Below are positions 12,865-23,100 of a stretch of 64,000 nt of DNA, piece by piece. The first letter of the stretch is position 1. Every line of letters begins with the position of its first letter. The notes beneath the pieces were generated by a model. The model was given only the letters and a program-made list of their open reading frames with translations, did no database searches and had not been told where the DNA came from. The position numbers were made by a program, and so were the translations under genes. The DNA comes from Phoenix dactylifera (lineage: Eukaryota; Streptophyta; Magnoliopsida; Arecales; Arecaceae). Where the stretch lies: positions 338,751-402,750 of the forward strand of contig NW_024067889.1 of the NCBI RefSeq assembly GCF_009389715.1, read 5' to 3'.

Positions 12865-13455
12865 TTTCCCCTATTTATGCTCCTTCTGCAGGTGCAAATC
12901 TGGTTCTATGGCAAGTTTCTTCAAGCTCTTCTCTTCTTGCTGATTTCCAGCTAAATTCTTCTTCAGATGATCTGATTTGAGAACTAGAAAGTTCAGGTAA
13001 CTACTGCTGTGGCTCATTGTATCGCTTTCTCAACTCTAGATTGGTTAAATAAAATCTTGCAACCTCCCTTTGGAACATTGATGCTCCGTCAGAAGTTCAA
13101 TGTTTCCTTTGGCTTACTCTCATGTATAAGTTAAATACTGAGACCTTTTGCAAAGAAAACTGGACAAGTATGTAGGTGGTTGTCTCCTTTGCAACTGTCA
13201 CAGGGAATATGTGGAACACCCTTTTTATTTCCTGTCCTTTTACCTCTCAAATATGGGATGCCTTCTGCTCTGCTTTAAGGATTCCTCCACTTGAAAACCT
13301 TGTTGATCTCGTTTGCGACAAATCACTCCGGGGGAGTTCTCTAGGTTGGTAAGAGAGAGCTGCCTAGAGCACTCCGAAACTTATTACCTTTTGACTTTTT
13401 TTGAAACTAGACTTGTCTCAGTTATCCATTGTAGCGAAAAAAAAAAAAAAAAAAC
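12865..13455 (+). mobile_element. 5'-truncated LINE with poly(A) tail
   Basis: Plus-strand reading frames between about 13,060 and 13,290, broken by frameshifts, give the zinc-binding reverse-transcriptase tail found at the end of plant L1-type ORF2. The first piece is APSEVQCFLWLTLMYKLNT, then GCLLCNCHREYVEHPF, then SCPFTSQIWDAFCSAL. This is the usual sequence of an 'FLW...L' segment, CxxC, EHxF and CPF...W. The unit ends in an A-run at about 13,436-13,455, the tail of an inserted transcript. It interrupts the copia relic. The 5' boundary is uncertain. Confidence 0.7.
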
Positions 13456-15555
13456 TTCTTGATCTCTATGTAATTTGGAGACAATAGCTATTTCTCTAAA
13501 GAGCTGCAACCGGCTGTTTTCATGTTGCTTGCTGCTACATATTGAAGTTGTTGGAAGGAAAGGAATTCAAGGATATTCCTTGAAAAATCCTCCACTGATT
13601 TTGTTGCTTTCAAAGGATCTTCGCTTTTAAATGAATGGTTCCTTCTCTACAATCACAAAGACCAACCCGAAGTTGTTAAAATCAGGGCTAAACTCAAGCA
13701 AGTACATCAATTCTTTACTTCCACTACTAATTAACCTTCTGAACTATTTTGGACTCAGTGAAGCTGAAAATTCTAACTCAAGACACCAAAGAGGAGAAAT
13801 TTACTTGAAAGTAGTAAAGTGGAAGACTTTATTGCCTTTATAGCACAGTGTGATCTTTCCTACCGCCCTTCTTCTCCTTAATCTTTGCTCTTTATGTATA
13901 TTCCCATCTTTTCCTTCTCTTGTACATTTTTACCCATTAATAAATTGAGTGGTCGAGACTAGGGGTGCAAGTGAGTCAGGTAGGACCGGGTCATAAGTGA
14001 CCCTGATCCAACTCAGTTCCTTATTCGGTTCCTAATTGTCAACCTAGACCCAACCTAATAGAAAATTGAGTCGGTTCGGGTCCATGGCCATTATTTTTGA
14101 CCCCACGGGTTATTCGGATCGAGTCGGGTCCATGTGTAACCCGGACCTAATCCAAAAAATTTGGATCCGATTCAAGTTTGGGTCGGATCCGGTTCGGGCC
14201 CACTGGACTTTCAGCAATTTTGCACACTGCAGCTACATGGAGTATCAACTTGCGAGTACGAATTTAAGCTTTGTTGCCTCGCTGAATTTTTAATAGTTGA
14301 TGAATTTCTGGCTTTGTAATCATGTTTGTTATGTTTCTTGTCAAGTGTCAACTAACATGGAGCCATCTCTGTGTGTATCCCAGTAATGGCCTAGCAGCAT
14401 TAGACCATCTAAGCCCCTGAACTCTTCACGCTTCTGCTAACTTTGGCTCCTGTTCTTCTCTGAAATACTTAATCGATTGATGATAGATTGATAGTTTAAT
14501 GATAGTGAGTATACAAGCAATAAAAATAGGGAATCCAAACTGAAAAATTTCCATGAGAAAACAAAGAAAACTGCTAGTATATCATTATGTCCATCAGCAA
14601 ACTAATCTGAGAGATGTAAGAACATTAAAACCTGTCATTGACTAATAATTCCACATCTTACAGTGAGCACATCTGCACCCACAGCGAGCAGTATTTCACG
14701 AGCTCAAGTTAAACCACTGATACAATTTATGATCTAGACCAAGATCCGAAACCTGCATGACATGTTCTCAAATCTCGATCACCAATCTGACTGGGATCTC
14801 ACCAATCTAATTTAAGTTGATCAGTTTATAAAAGAGTGCAGCACTAACAGAACACATCCTCAGAAAGATGAGAATGGTTGTTATAACTCCATGGACAAAA
14901 CACCAGTTGGCTAAAAATTAATTGAAGTCCTAAACTATTAGATTAACATGATAAAATCTAGCCAAACACAAAGCATGATAGAGTTACGTGACAATTCCAA
15001 GAGCAAGTATGGTTTCATTCCTACGAAGGAATCCACACCTGGGCCAGGAAACGGGATTCCCAGTGGCATTTCTTGTCCCCCCAAGCCGTCGGATTGATCT
15101 TGGTTCCTCCAAAGCTAGCCGCTTGCAGACCAAATTTAAAGTCAGATTTGCATAAGAAGTGTACTTAAAACTTCAGCTATATTTTCATTGCTATCCATCG
15201 TAGATCTTTTTACTAATAACTTCTTTATGAACTAAATCATTGCACCCCAAAAGGGAACAGAAAAAAATAGTTTTACAGATTCAGGTCCAGTCGAGTTGGG
15301 TCGGGGCAAGTCGTAGGATTGAAAATTCAAAATTACCGAAGTTTCAATTGGGTCGGATCGGGTCGGATTTGAATCCAGTAAATTCAGACTCGATCCGAAA
15401 AATGGAACGAGTCCAATTTTAGAATCCGACCCGGCCCCATGGATTCTCCAAAATGAGTTGGGTCGGATCTAAGTAGATCGGTCAGGATGGGTCACGGGTC
15501 AACCCGACCTATTTGCAGCCTTAGTCAAGACTCTAGCTTTCTTCCAAAAAAAAAT
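13456..15555 (+). mobile_element. Second LINE-like 3' end, split by a hAT element
   Basis: The stretch 13,456-13,960 looks like a transcript 3' end (CCATTAATAAATTGAGTGG near 13,933-13,951). When the hAT-like insertion at 13,961-15,523 is removed, it continues as 'tctagctttcttcc' and ends in a run of As at about 15,545-15,554. I see no conserved protein motif in this part, so calling it LINE or other retroposed DNA rests on the A-tail and on its neighbour. Confidence 0.45.
13961..15523. mobile_element. Non-autonomous hAT-like element, 1.56 kb, 8-bp target duplication
   Basis: The left end AGGGGTGCAAGTGAGTCAGG at 13,961 pairs with the right end, which on the minus strand reads TAAGGCTGCAAATAGGTCGG. 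Such GGGTGCAA ends are common in plant hAT elements. The flanks are TCGAGACT (13,953-13,960) and TCAAGACT (about 15,525-15,532), an 8-bp target duplication with one mismatch, as expected for hAT. Subterminal regions at about 13,980-14,200 and 15,280-15,500 are full of GGGTCGGATC-type motifs in opposite orientations. There is no transposase reading frame. Confidence 0.82.
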
Positions 15556-17060
15556 AATCAAACATAGTGGATGTTCCACCAAAGTTTGGTAAAGGGGAGA
15601 GCTCTTTGTTGGATATGCACTATTCAAAGGATGACCAGATGTGTTGAATACCTGAAACATTGGCTTGCTAAATGATGTAGAGCAAGGTGGATAAGGAATA
15701 GGAAGTAATCCATATTCACCACAGCTGCCTCGGCCATGACTACAACCTCGACCACTAGAGTTGCGTCCATTGTTGGATTAAGGTGCATTACTTGTATCAT
15801 TGTTGGAGCAATTAGGAACATTTGCTTAAACTTGGAGAGCTTTCCATTGTTGGATTAAGGTGCATTACTTGTATCATTGTTGGAGCGATTAACAAAACTA
15901 ACAAAATGTTGATATTTTCCCATGTGGTATAGCAAATGATGGATCAGAAAGATAACGGAATCGCCATCTACTTTTTTTTCTACCAGTAGAAGTGGAGATC
16001 TAAATGAAATGAGAGCAAACAAGGCTATGGAATAAACCAGAGAAAGAGTAAGACTAGGAGTGCTGCCAAGGAAGAAGGCCAACCCTGAGGCAATCATAGG
16101 TTCCCTAGGCCCTTATTCACCATGGACTCAAGTCCCAAGGGTGAGCACCTACATAGCCTTAGCCCTACTTATTCAAGTCAAAAACCTATTGACCCCACCC
16201 TGCTGCAATCAAGGGTGAGGATGATAGGGTTCTTGGGATTTATTCAAAGAATAGAAATTAGAAAAATATTCATCATCTAATCTAAAATTTAGAAGAAACA
16301 ACCAGGGTTGGAAATCATATTTGGCATGATTTGGGTAGACTTTTACTCTAGGCTTGACACAGGATTATCCTAGGGCCAACCTAGGGCCTAGGGTTCAGTG
16401 TTTTGAAATGCAAAGAGTCAAGACAGGATATCTTGGGGTGTGTACACAAAGAACTCATCTTGCAAACCAACTCCACTGAGGATATAGAGAACCATTTTTA
16501 ACTTTGGAACATGATGTGCAACAGCTAAATGTGCAACGAGGTTTTTTACTTTATGAACATATTCCTCCAAAGGCTTTTTATAATGTTGTTTTTAGAGTGA
16601 GAGACATGCGTATGATTGAGTGTAGACCCAATAGTAACTGAGATTTCAAGACCTACCACTTGATTAAACATGGACTCAGTGAGAGAAAATAGAAGCCAAC
16701 TGAGAAAGATTTGATCATGGTTTTGCCACTGGATGTAGGTTGGACTACTCAAGGTTCAAGAGATAGGTTCTATGGAGGAGGAGAAATATTGAGAGGGACA
16801 TAGTAGAGTGTCATCAATACATCCTGAGAGATTGTGAGCCTCGAAAACGGGAAGAACTGGACTCGCCAGATAACATAATTGTGATGATCAAGTTTGATAT
16901 TGGTAAAGTGGCTGAAATAAGAAGATTTTGATGAGTCCGCAGCGGAGAGGGAAGAAGATGAGAAGTTGGATATCATTGTTGCACAAAAAAAATAGTGATT
17001 GGAGGAGGGTGGGAGAAATGAAAAGAGGTATTGGTCTTTGGCAAGCTCCTGATACCATGA
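15556..17060 (-). mobile_element. Copia retrotransposon relic, gag region and primer-binding site
   Basis: Read on the minus strand, a primer-binding site TGGTATCAGGAGC at about 17,046-17,058 resembles the initiator methionine tRNA complement used by copia elements. Next come the gag start with NIKLDHHNYVIWRVQFFPF (about 16,870-16,930), then WQNHDQIFLSWLLFSLTES with NQVVGLEISVTIGSTL (16.6-16.75 kb). A Gly/Arg-rich and zinc-knuckle-like stretch follows near 15.6-15.85 kb. Order and spacing are those of copia gag. Several frameshifts and stops show the element is dead. Its integrase lies at 12.1-12.9 kb, beyond the LINE and hAT insertions. Confidence 0.82.
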
Positions 17061-17225
17061 AAGAAAACAATCTTTTAGTCGAATATATTGATCTCCACAA
17101 TTTACTATGGAGTCATTTTATAATATTTATATGTTCTCTGTTTACACATTTTACATGGCATTCTTACAGCTTATATCATCATTTGCAATTTCAATTTGGT
17201 TTTGATTTTGTATTCCTGCATAACT
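17061..17225 (-). mobile_element. Probable 5' LTR of the copia relic
   Basis: DNA immediately upstream of the primer-binding site on the minus strand ends in ...TTTTCTTTCA, a typical LTR end, and contains a TATAAATATTATAAA stretch that could be the LTR promoter. The outer boundary is not fixed; the value given is a guess. I did not find the matching 3' LTR. Confidence 0.45.
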
Positions 17226-17539
17226 TAGATTAGAGCCAACCAAGGAATAATGAGATCCAATGGTGGAATTTGAATTTTTGGGAAGTCAATGAATTATTTG
17301 AATCTGAATACAAATGTGTTGTGGGAGCAGTTTGCTAGCACATTCCTTATCATTAGAGAATCAAATCAATCAAGTCCGGAAATTGAAACTCAAAAGCACA
17401 TCATCAAACACTTAACAATAAAAGAAAATAGTGACGTTTTCGTCGACAAAAGGTTGCCAAAAAGCTTTGTTCTTTCTACTGGAATAGTTTCCAAGAGACA
17501 AGATCTAAACAAAAATATGAGCTAATTCAAATTCTGATG

Positions 17540-19060
17540 CTTTTTAATACATATACTGAAGCTTATAAGCGTCAGTATTTTTATTGCCAACGCTTTTTAA
17601 ATTATGGCAAAAGTGTCAGCAATATTAGCATGAAAATTTTATTTGCTGACACTTTTGAAAAACATCGGCAATAGTGGTAGTTTTGTCGCATTTATTGCTG
17701 ACACTTTTAAGCATCGACAATACTAATTCTAACAATGCTTAGCATTGTTAGAGTTATTCTTTTTTAAAAATATTATTTTAAAAGGCTAATTAATTTTTTG
17801 GGGGGGCAAAAAAAAAAGCCTGGATCCACCAACTGGAGAGGAAGATTAACAGACATTCTAGCCTCTGCCGAAAATAAATTTAACAAACTTAATTTAAAGG
17901 AAAAAACCCTAATTTTTGATTTTCTTCTCCATTACTGGTTCCTTCTGATTCTTCTTCTTCTAATAGCACAAGATAGATAATCCCAGAAAGTTTTTTAAAA
18001 AAAATAGAATAGGAATAACACAAGAAGAACAACAAATGTCCAATTTATATGATGTTTCTTTAATAAATTACACTAGAAAGCATATTACATTATATGTCTA
18101 ATTTATATGATGTTTCTTTTTCTTCTGTCAAATTATATTTTACAATAAGAATAACACAGAAAGCATATTTACAAATTACAAATTACAATAGAAATAAATT
18201 GACAGGAAGCATCCCCAACCCCAACCCCAACCTCAGCTACCGGAGAACCACCTGAAGCTTCCTTAGAGGCCGGAGATCAACAGAGCGTGGAGCCGGTGCT
18301 CGTGGTGATGTCGTCAGAGAACTCGATGGTGGATCTGGTCTGGGCGGCAGATCTGCTCCCCCACATCGATCCCTCTGATGTTCTACAGAGCGTGGGGCCG
18401 CCGACCGTATGCACTCCCTCCTCCTCTCTCCCTCTCTCTCTTTAACCCGCACTAGGGTTCCCATCGCTTGGTCTGGGCATTTTATAGGCGGACTTGGCCT
18501 CCGACAACACATTTGAGCGTCGTCTTAGGTCCCTTAGACCATTGGCTTCCGACGATGCTTATAAGCATCGTCTTACATGGAGTTTAAGCCCTCTTCAATG
18601 AGTTTAAGGGGAAAGTTAGTGTTAAATGGGGGAGGATTCCGACGACGCGTTTAAGCGTCGTCTACTCCTTTCCCTCCTTGGCCTCTGACGACATCTCTAA
18701 GCATTGTTTTACAATTTGCTATAAACGATGCTAATAAGTGCCGTTTTAGTTTCATCCCCAAGAGGCTGCTCTAGAAGCCAGAGCATGCTCTAAACAGTGT
18801 AGGTGGTAGTTTGGCTTCCAATGATGCTTATAAACATCGTCAAAGGCCAAAGCGTGATGATAGGCGAGGGTTTTGGCTTCCGACGATACTTATTAGCGTC
18901 ATCTTGGATTTCGATGATGCTCGTACTAGTGTCGTTTTGGTTTAATTCCTGCCGACGCTGTTAAAAAGTGTCGACAAATTTTGGCTCGGTCACCAAATTA
19001 CCGACGCTTCTTTTTTGTGTTGGCAAATGAGAATCGAAAAATCCTATTTTTGTTGTAGTG
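17540..19060. mobile_element. Non-autonomous CACTA (En/Spm-type) element, left end degraded
   Basis: The right end read on the minus strand is CACTACAACAAAAATAGGAT, the hallmark CACTA terminus with its usual ACAAAAATAG extension, ending at 19,060. The subterminal zones contain many short inverted units such as GACGATGCTTATAAGCATCG and 'tgacacttttaagcatcgac' (about 17,560-17,760 and 18,480-19,020), which in CACTA elements bind transposase. The middle has a GC-rich stretch near 18,240-18,480 but no transposase. The left CACTA terminus is missing or too altered to see. Interior direct repeats sharing AATTTATATGATGTTTCTT occur at about 18,040 and 18,095. Confidence 0.78.
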
Positions 19061-19070
19061 AAAGAGACCA

Positions 19071-19170
19071 AGGATTGACAAGATCTAAACAAAAATATGA
19101 TTCAATCTTCTTTTAAAGTCAGGATTGACAAGATCTAAACAAAAATATGATTCAATCTTCTTCTAATACA
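19071..19170. repeat. 50-bp tandem duplication beside the CACTA end
   Basis: A 50-bp unit beginning AGGATTGACAAGATCTAAAC at 19,071 is repeated at 19,121. Its core GACAAGATCTAAACAAAAAT is also present on the other side of the CACTA element at about 17,497. Confidence 0.9.
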
Positions 19171-20984
19171 ATGTTTTTAGTCAGGGTGTAGCTCTTGCAA
19201 CAGAAACAATACAGAGACCAAGAAGATGTATCCAAATTGTAGGATGTTTCATTGCACCCCCGTTGCGACAAAAAATCTTGCCTCCAATAATTTAAAGCCA
19301 ATGTTTATCAAGCGAGACACATGATCCTGTAAGAGAACTCTATTCATGTCATTCTCTGTAACAATGTGAAAGTGAAATAGCATCGACATCCATCCCTCTG
19401 GGTGAGATGTCTCTGGTTCAAACCCAAGTGATGAGTGCTTGATTTATTCTTTAACAAACTGTTTTTAAGATCCTTCCTTACGAGATCTTCTGATAACCTG
19501 ATGGCGCGAGGAAGTCGCCATATTTTCAGGAAAACAAAGGAAGGAAAGAAAATTCATAGATGAGTGCTTGAATTCATTGTTCAATAACCATTGTCTTGAA
19601 GATCCATCCTTCCTAGTGAGTTCTGATGAGCACCTATCAAGTAACCCCATTCACTGATCAAGACAGGGTTTGCTCATCATTGCTCCCCATTTCATGGCGT
19701 CCTCCCCACGCATGTAAGCTGAGGAAGAAGATGGCTGCTCTTCTGCTTCAAAGCTCTCCAAATAATGTACCTGAACTGTTGATGTAGCCTAAAAGGATGT
19801 TCTGAAAAATTTGAACCGAGGGAATGCTCATCAGGGAGGTAAGGAGGGAGGGAGAAAGAGGGAGAGGGAGGGAGAGAGAAGCAAAGTCCCGATTTCTTTC
19901 ATGCTGTTCTGATGTTGTGCCCATGTACATGGATGCTAGACTGATGCTGCTCATGTGCATGGATTTAATAGTCCATAGGTGTCTGTAATATGACTGTCCA
20001 TGGCTCAGAAATGATCAACTAACAACCATTGTTCTCTGACCTAGTGAAACATGAAGTTCACATTTGTCGCAATAAGTAGATGTTACAAACCTAAACAGAA
20101 AGACAAATGTTTAAAATAAAAATAATATAAGAATCTGATTTGGATAATTTCAGAGCTTTTGACATGATAGTACCTCACACAACAAATGTAACATCATAAT
20201 ATTGTTCTGAAGTTCACCACAAACTCCAATATACACTAGAGATTTAAACCTCTAACATAACAAAATGTTAGTATCTCGTCAACATGATCTTGCCAAATAG
20301 AGATGAATAAATTTATGCATTTCCTGCATGTATCAAAAGAAACAAAATGGATGCTTCCTAAGGCAAGTTGCTAAATTATACCTTCATTAAATTTCTTCGA
20401 AGTATACAGAAAGTCTGCAAATAACTCACATCAAGCTGTTGACAGCGATACAAGCAATCTAATACAATTTCTAATGATGCAGTGAAAATACAGTCTGGCA
20501 AATTTTTGTTATGCCAAAGTCAATATGCCTAACTAGCACAATACAGAGCTCTCAGCCAACAATAGGCCTTCAATTCGCATGTCTCATTTCTTTTGTGAGG
20601 TCTCAGCAAAAATGAACCCATATAATTAAAATACACATCACTACTAAAGTGCTTTCTACATCACTCTTAGAAATACAATGCTTTTGTTGTCCACAAATGT
20701 AATTTCCTCTAGGAAAGTTGAGCCGCCAGAATATATTAATATTTTTGAGAGCAGACCTTCAATCAAGAATTTCTAGTATGCAATTATAAGATAATAGATG
20801 ACAGAGAAGTATAGAGCAAACTCGACGTCAATGTGGAAAATGTCGCAATAAATAGAGTACTTCAAAGGAACTTCTTTGATGTATTTCTTTGTAGAACGTT
20901 CATTAAGAGTACCCCATGTAGCAAATTTTTAGGGTACCCAGCATAAAGAGTGGCTTTCAATGCATGAACCTCCCGAATGATGAC
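19171..20984. other. Intergenic DNA and 3' flank of the TBL gene
   Basis: I see no gene. A (GGGA)n-like purine run lies at about 19,838-19,881. The right-hand few hundred bases must contain the 3' untranslated region of the minus-strand TBL gene, whose stop codon is at 20,985-20,987. Confidence 0.5.
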
Positions 20985-23100
20985 CTACAGTTGTGCATAA
21001 AGTATTTCATTCCATGTATCGGGTATACCTGGAAGACACCAATGCAAGCAATCATGCACACCTGTGGAGGCTTTAATGCTATATCTGGATATATGCCCCT
21101 CATCTCTCAATCGTGACAAAGCAGTAATATCCAAGAGTTTCACCCTTGTTCCCCTTACTGCACCCTCAGCATCAGTATCGCTAGAACCATCCTGCAGAAC
21201 CTCTCTCCCACCAGCCAATGGGATGGTACTATCACAGCTTCCCCCGGTATTCCAATCTCCATTGACAAAATGCCTAGGAGATATGGTCCTAAAAAAAGCT
21301 TTCAATTGTGGATGTTGCGGAAGCTGTGCATCAAGCCACTTGATAACACTCGAGACAGCAAGATTTTTGGCTGTCCATATCTGTGCAAGCTTTCTATCTG
21401 TGATGGGTTTTCCACTAACATACATTTCCCATCTGTTTGCTCTAAACTTGCCTCTATTCCAATGGTGCCCAGTGTTGAGTACCAGCACATCAAATCTGTG
21501 AAGATGCTGCTTTAAAAATGTTGCAGGGCGGTCAAGATGCATAGCATAAGGGGTAGCTGGACTGGATCTGTTCAAAGGCTCCAACTCACATAAACTAGCA
21601 GACCAGTAGTATAGAATGGTGGTGTTGCTGCTTGGGAATCGATATGCCCAACCATCAGGTCGTGTGGCACCACGGGCTTTAACAAGGCCATACTCCTTTC
21701 CAACATCTATTACTTCCGGGCTATATTTACCACCAGTGACCATACACATGAGGGATTGGAACTGCTGTCTTCCCAATGAATCCCCTACCAGAGCAATTGT
21801 TTTATGTTGCATCCTGGAAAATAAACATCAATTTTAATCACATAAAATCTTTCCCAATGACCATACAAAAGAATCCCCTTACTGCTAGCAAATAATCCAC
21901 CCATTTGGCTTAAATAAATGCAAAAGAACTTTTTTTAGAAAAAAAATAGATTTATCAGATAAAACGCACCTTCTCAAGAATTCAGAACCTTTGAACTCTG
22001 GCATATCACAACCTTGTGGCTGCCAGTGAAAACTCTCATAGGAGAAATCAGTTCGTCGCATCAACCGGCATGCCCACATTTGTGAAAGCCACTGCTTGCA
22101 ACCAAAACCCGAATATAACGGTCGTCTTTTGTCTGCAACCCACTTTCCCTTCGCATAATTACACTCTATGCACACACATAAAGTAAAAAAGAAAGCCTCT
22201 CAGGTGCTTATTGGATGCTCATAATTCTGAAGAACCAAACTTTGACAGAAACCAATAATTCTGAGTAACTCTCATGCATCCATACACAGAGAGAAATATG
22301 TTTGCATGTCTTTCTGATTTAAATACTATGTACATATGCACATATTCATATGCATAAATAATGTATATATGCATGTATATATCCATTTATTATAATGCAC
22401 ATGAACAAGATACTCAGCCCAACTGTATTTATGAATAAATTGGAACCTGTGGTGAGGATCAGTATCAGCAAAATATAATTGATTAAAAAATCAGGATACA
22501 TAAGAATAGTTTTGATGGATAGTGAAGAATCATTATACAATCCTAGCAAGTAAATTAGCATTATAATTACATATCCAAAAGATCAATTGCTAAAAAAATG
22601 GAGAAATAATCACCTTTATTCTCTGCAGGAACCTTTTCTGATTCTTTACCCTTATCTTCCTTCTCCAATGAGCTCCTCATTGAAGAATCTGTTGGTGAAA
22701 CATCAACAACTTCCCCCCCTGGTTCATCAGGTAATGCATTTCCATGTCGGTCTACAGCTGACAACTCTTCCTTTGCAAATGGCTGCTCATTTGTATTTTC
22801 TAAGGGAGTTACTGAAGTTCGTGCAGGAACGACTGTTGCTACAAAAGAAGTCCCAACACAAAATTTGAAAGGGGAACACAAATGAATGCCAACTAAACAA
22901 AAACAAGTTAAAAGGGAGAAAGATATGGCATGGAAAGTGATACCTGGAGCAAGTATATCAAGCTGCTCGGGAGGTGGAAGGAAAGTAGTGAGGATTGGGG
23001 TTTTGTCCCATGCCCAAAAAATAAGGCTTGTGCAGAGGAGAGCAATAAGACTGAGAGAGAGTTTATTACCTCTCAATTTATGTAAATTCCCCACTTTCAT
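20985..23100 (-). CDS. TBL/PMR5-family acyltransferase-like protein, 4 coding exons, 468 aa
   Basis: A complete trichome birefringence-like (TBL) gene. TBL proteins are Golgi type II membrane proteins; several transfer acetyl groups to wall polysaccharides such as xylan, mannan or pectin. Coding exons on the minus strand: 23100-22944, 22838-22614, 22165-21970, 21813-20985. All junctions are GT-AG and in phase (1,407 nt). A short cytoplasmic tail precedes a hydrophobic anchor at about residues 14-32 ([18 protein letters not shown]), then a low-complexity stem. The PMR5N domain starts at [10 protein letters not shown] and includes [13 protein letters not shown]. The catalytic GDS motif ([11 protein letters not shown]) is at residues 203-205, and the C-terminal DCLH (DxxH) at 447-450 supplies the other catalytic residues. 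The length is normal. The polysaccharide substrate cannot be deduced. It is probably transcribed from a leader exon near 27.1 kb. Confidence 0.94.

Noticed and set aside
18237-18512. 91-codon Arg/Pro-rich frame (-)
   Set aside because: It lies in the GC-rich core of the CACTA element, has no domain, and its composition reflects local GC bias.
19381-19440. tRNA-like B-box word GGTTCAAACCC at about 19,414
   Set aside because: No A-box, no cloverleaf and no flanking duplication, so it is neither a tRNA gene nor a supportable SINE.
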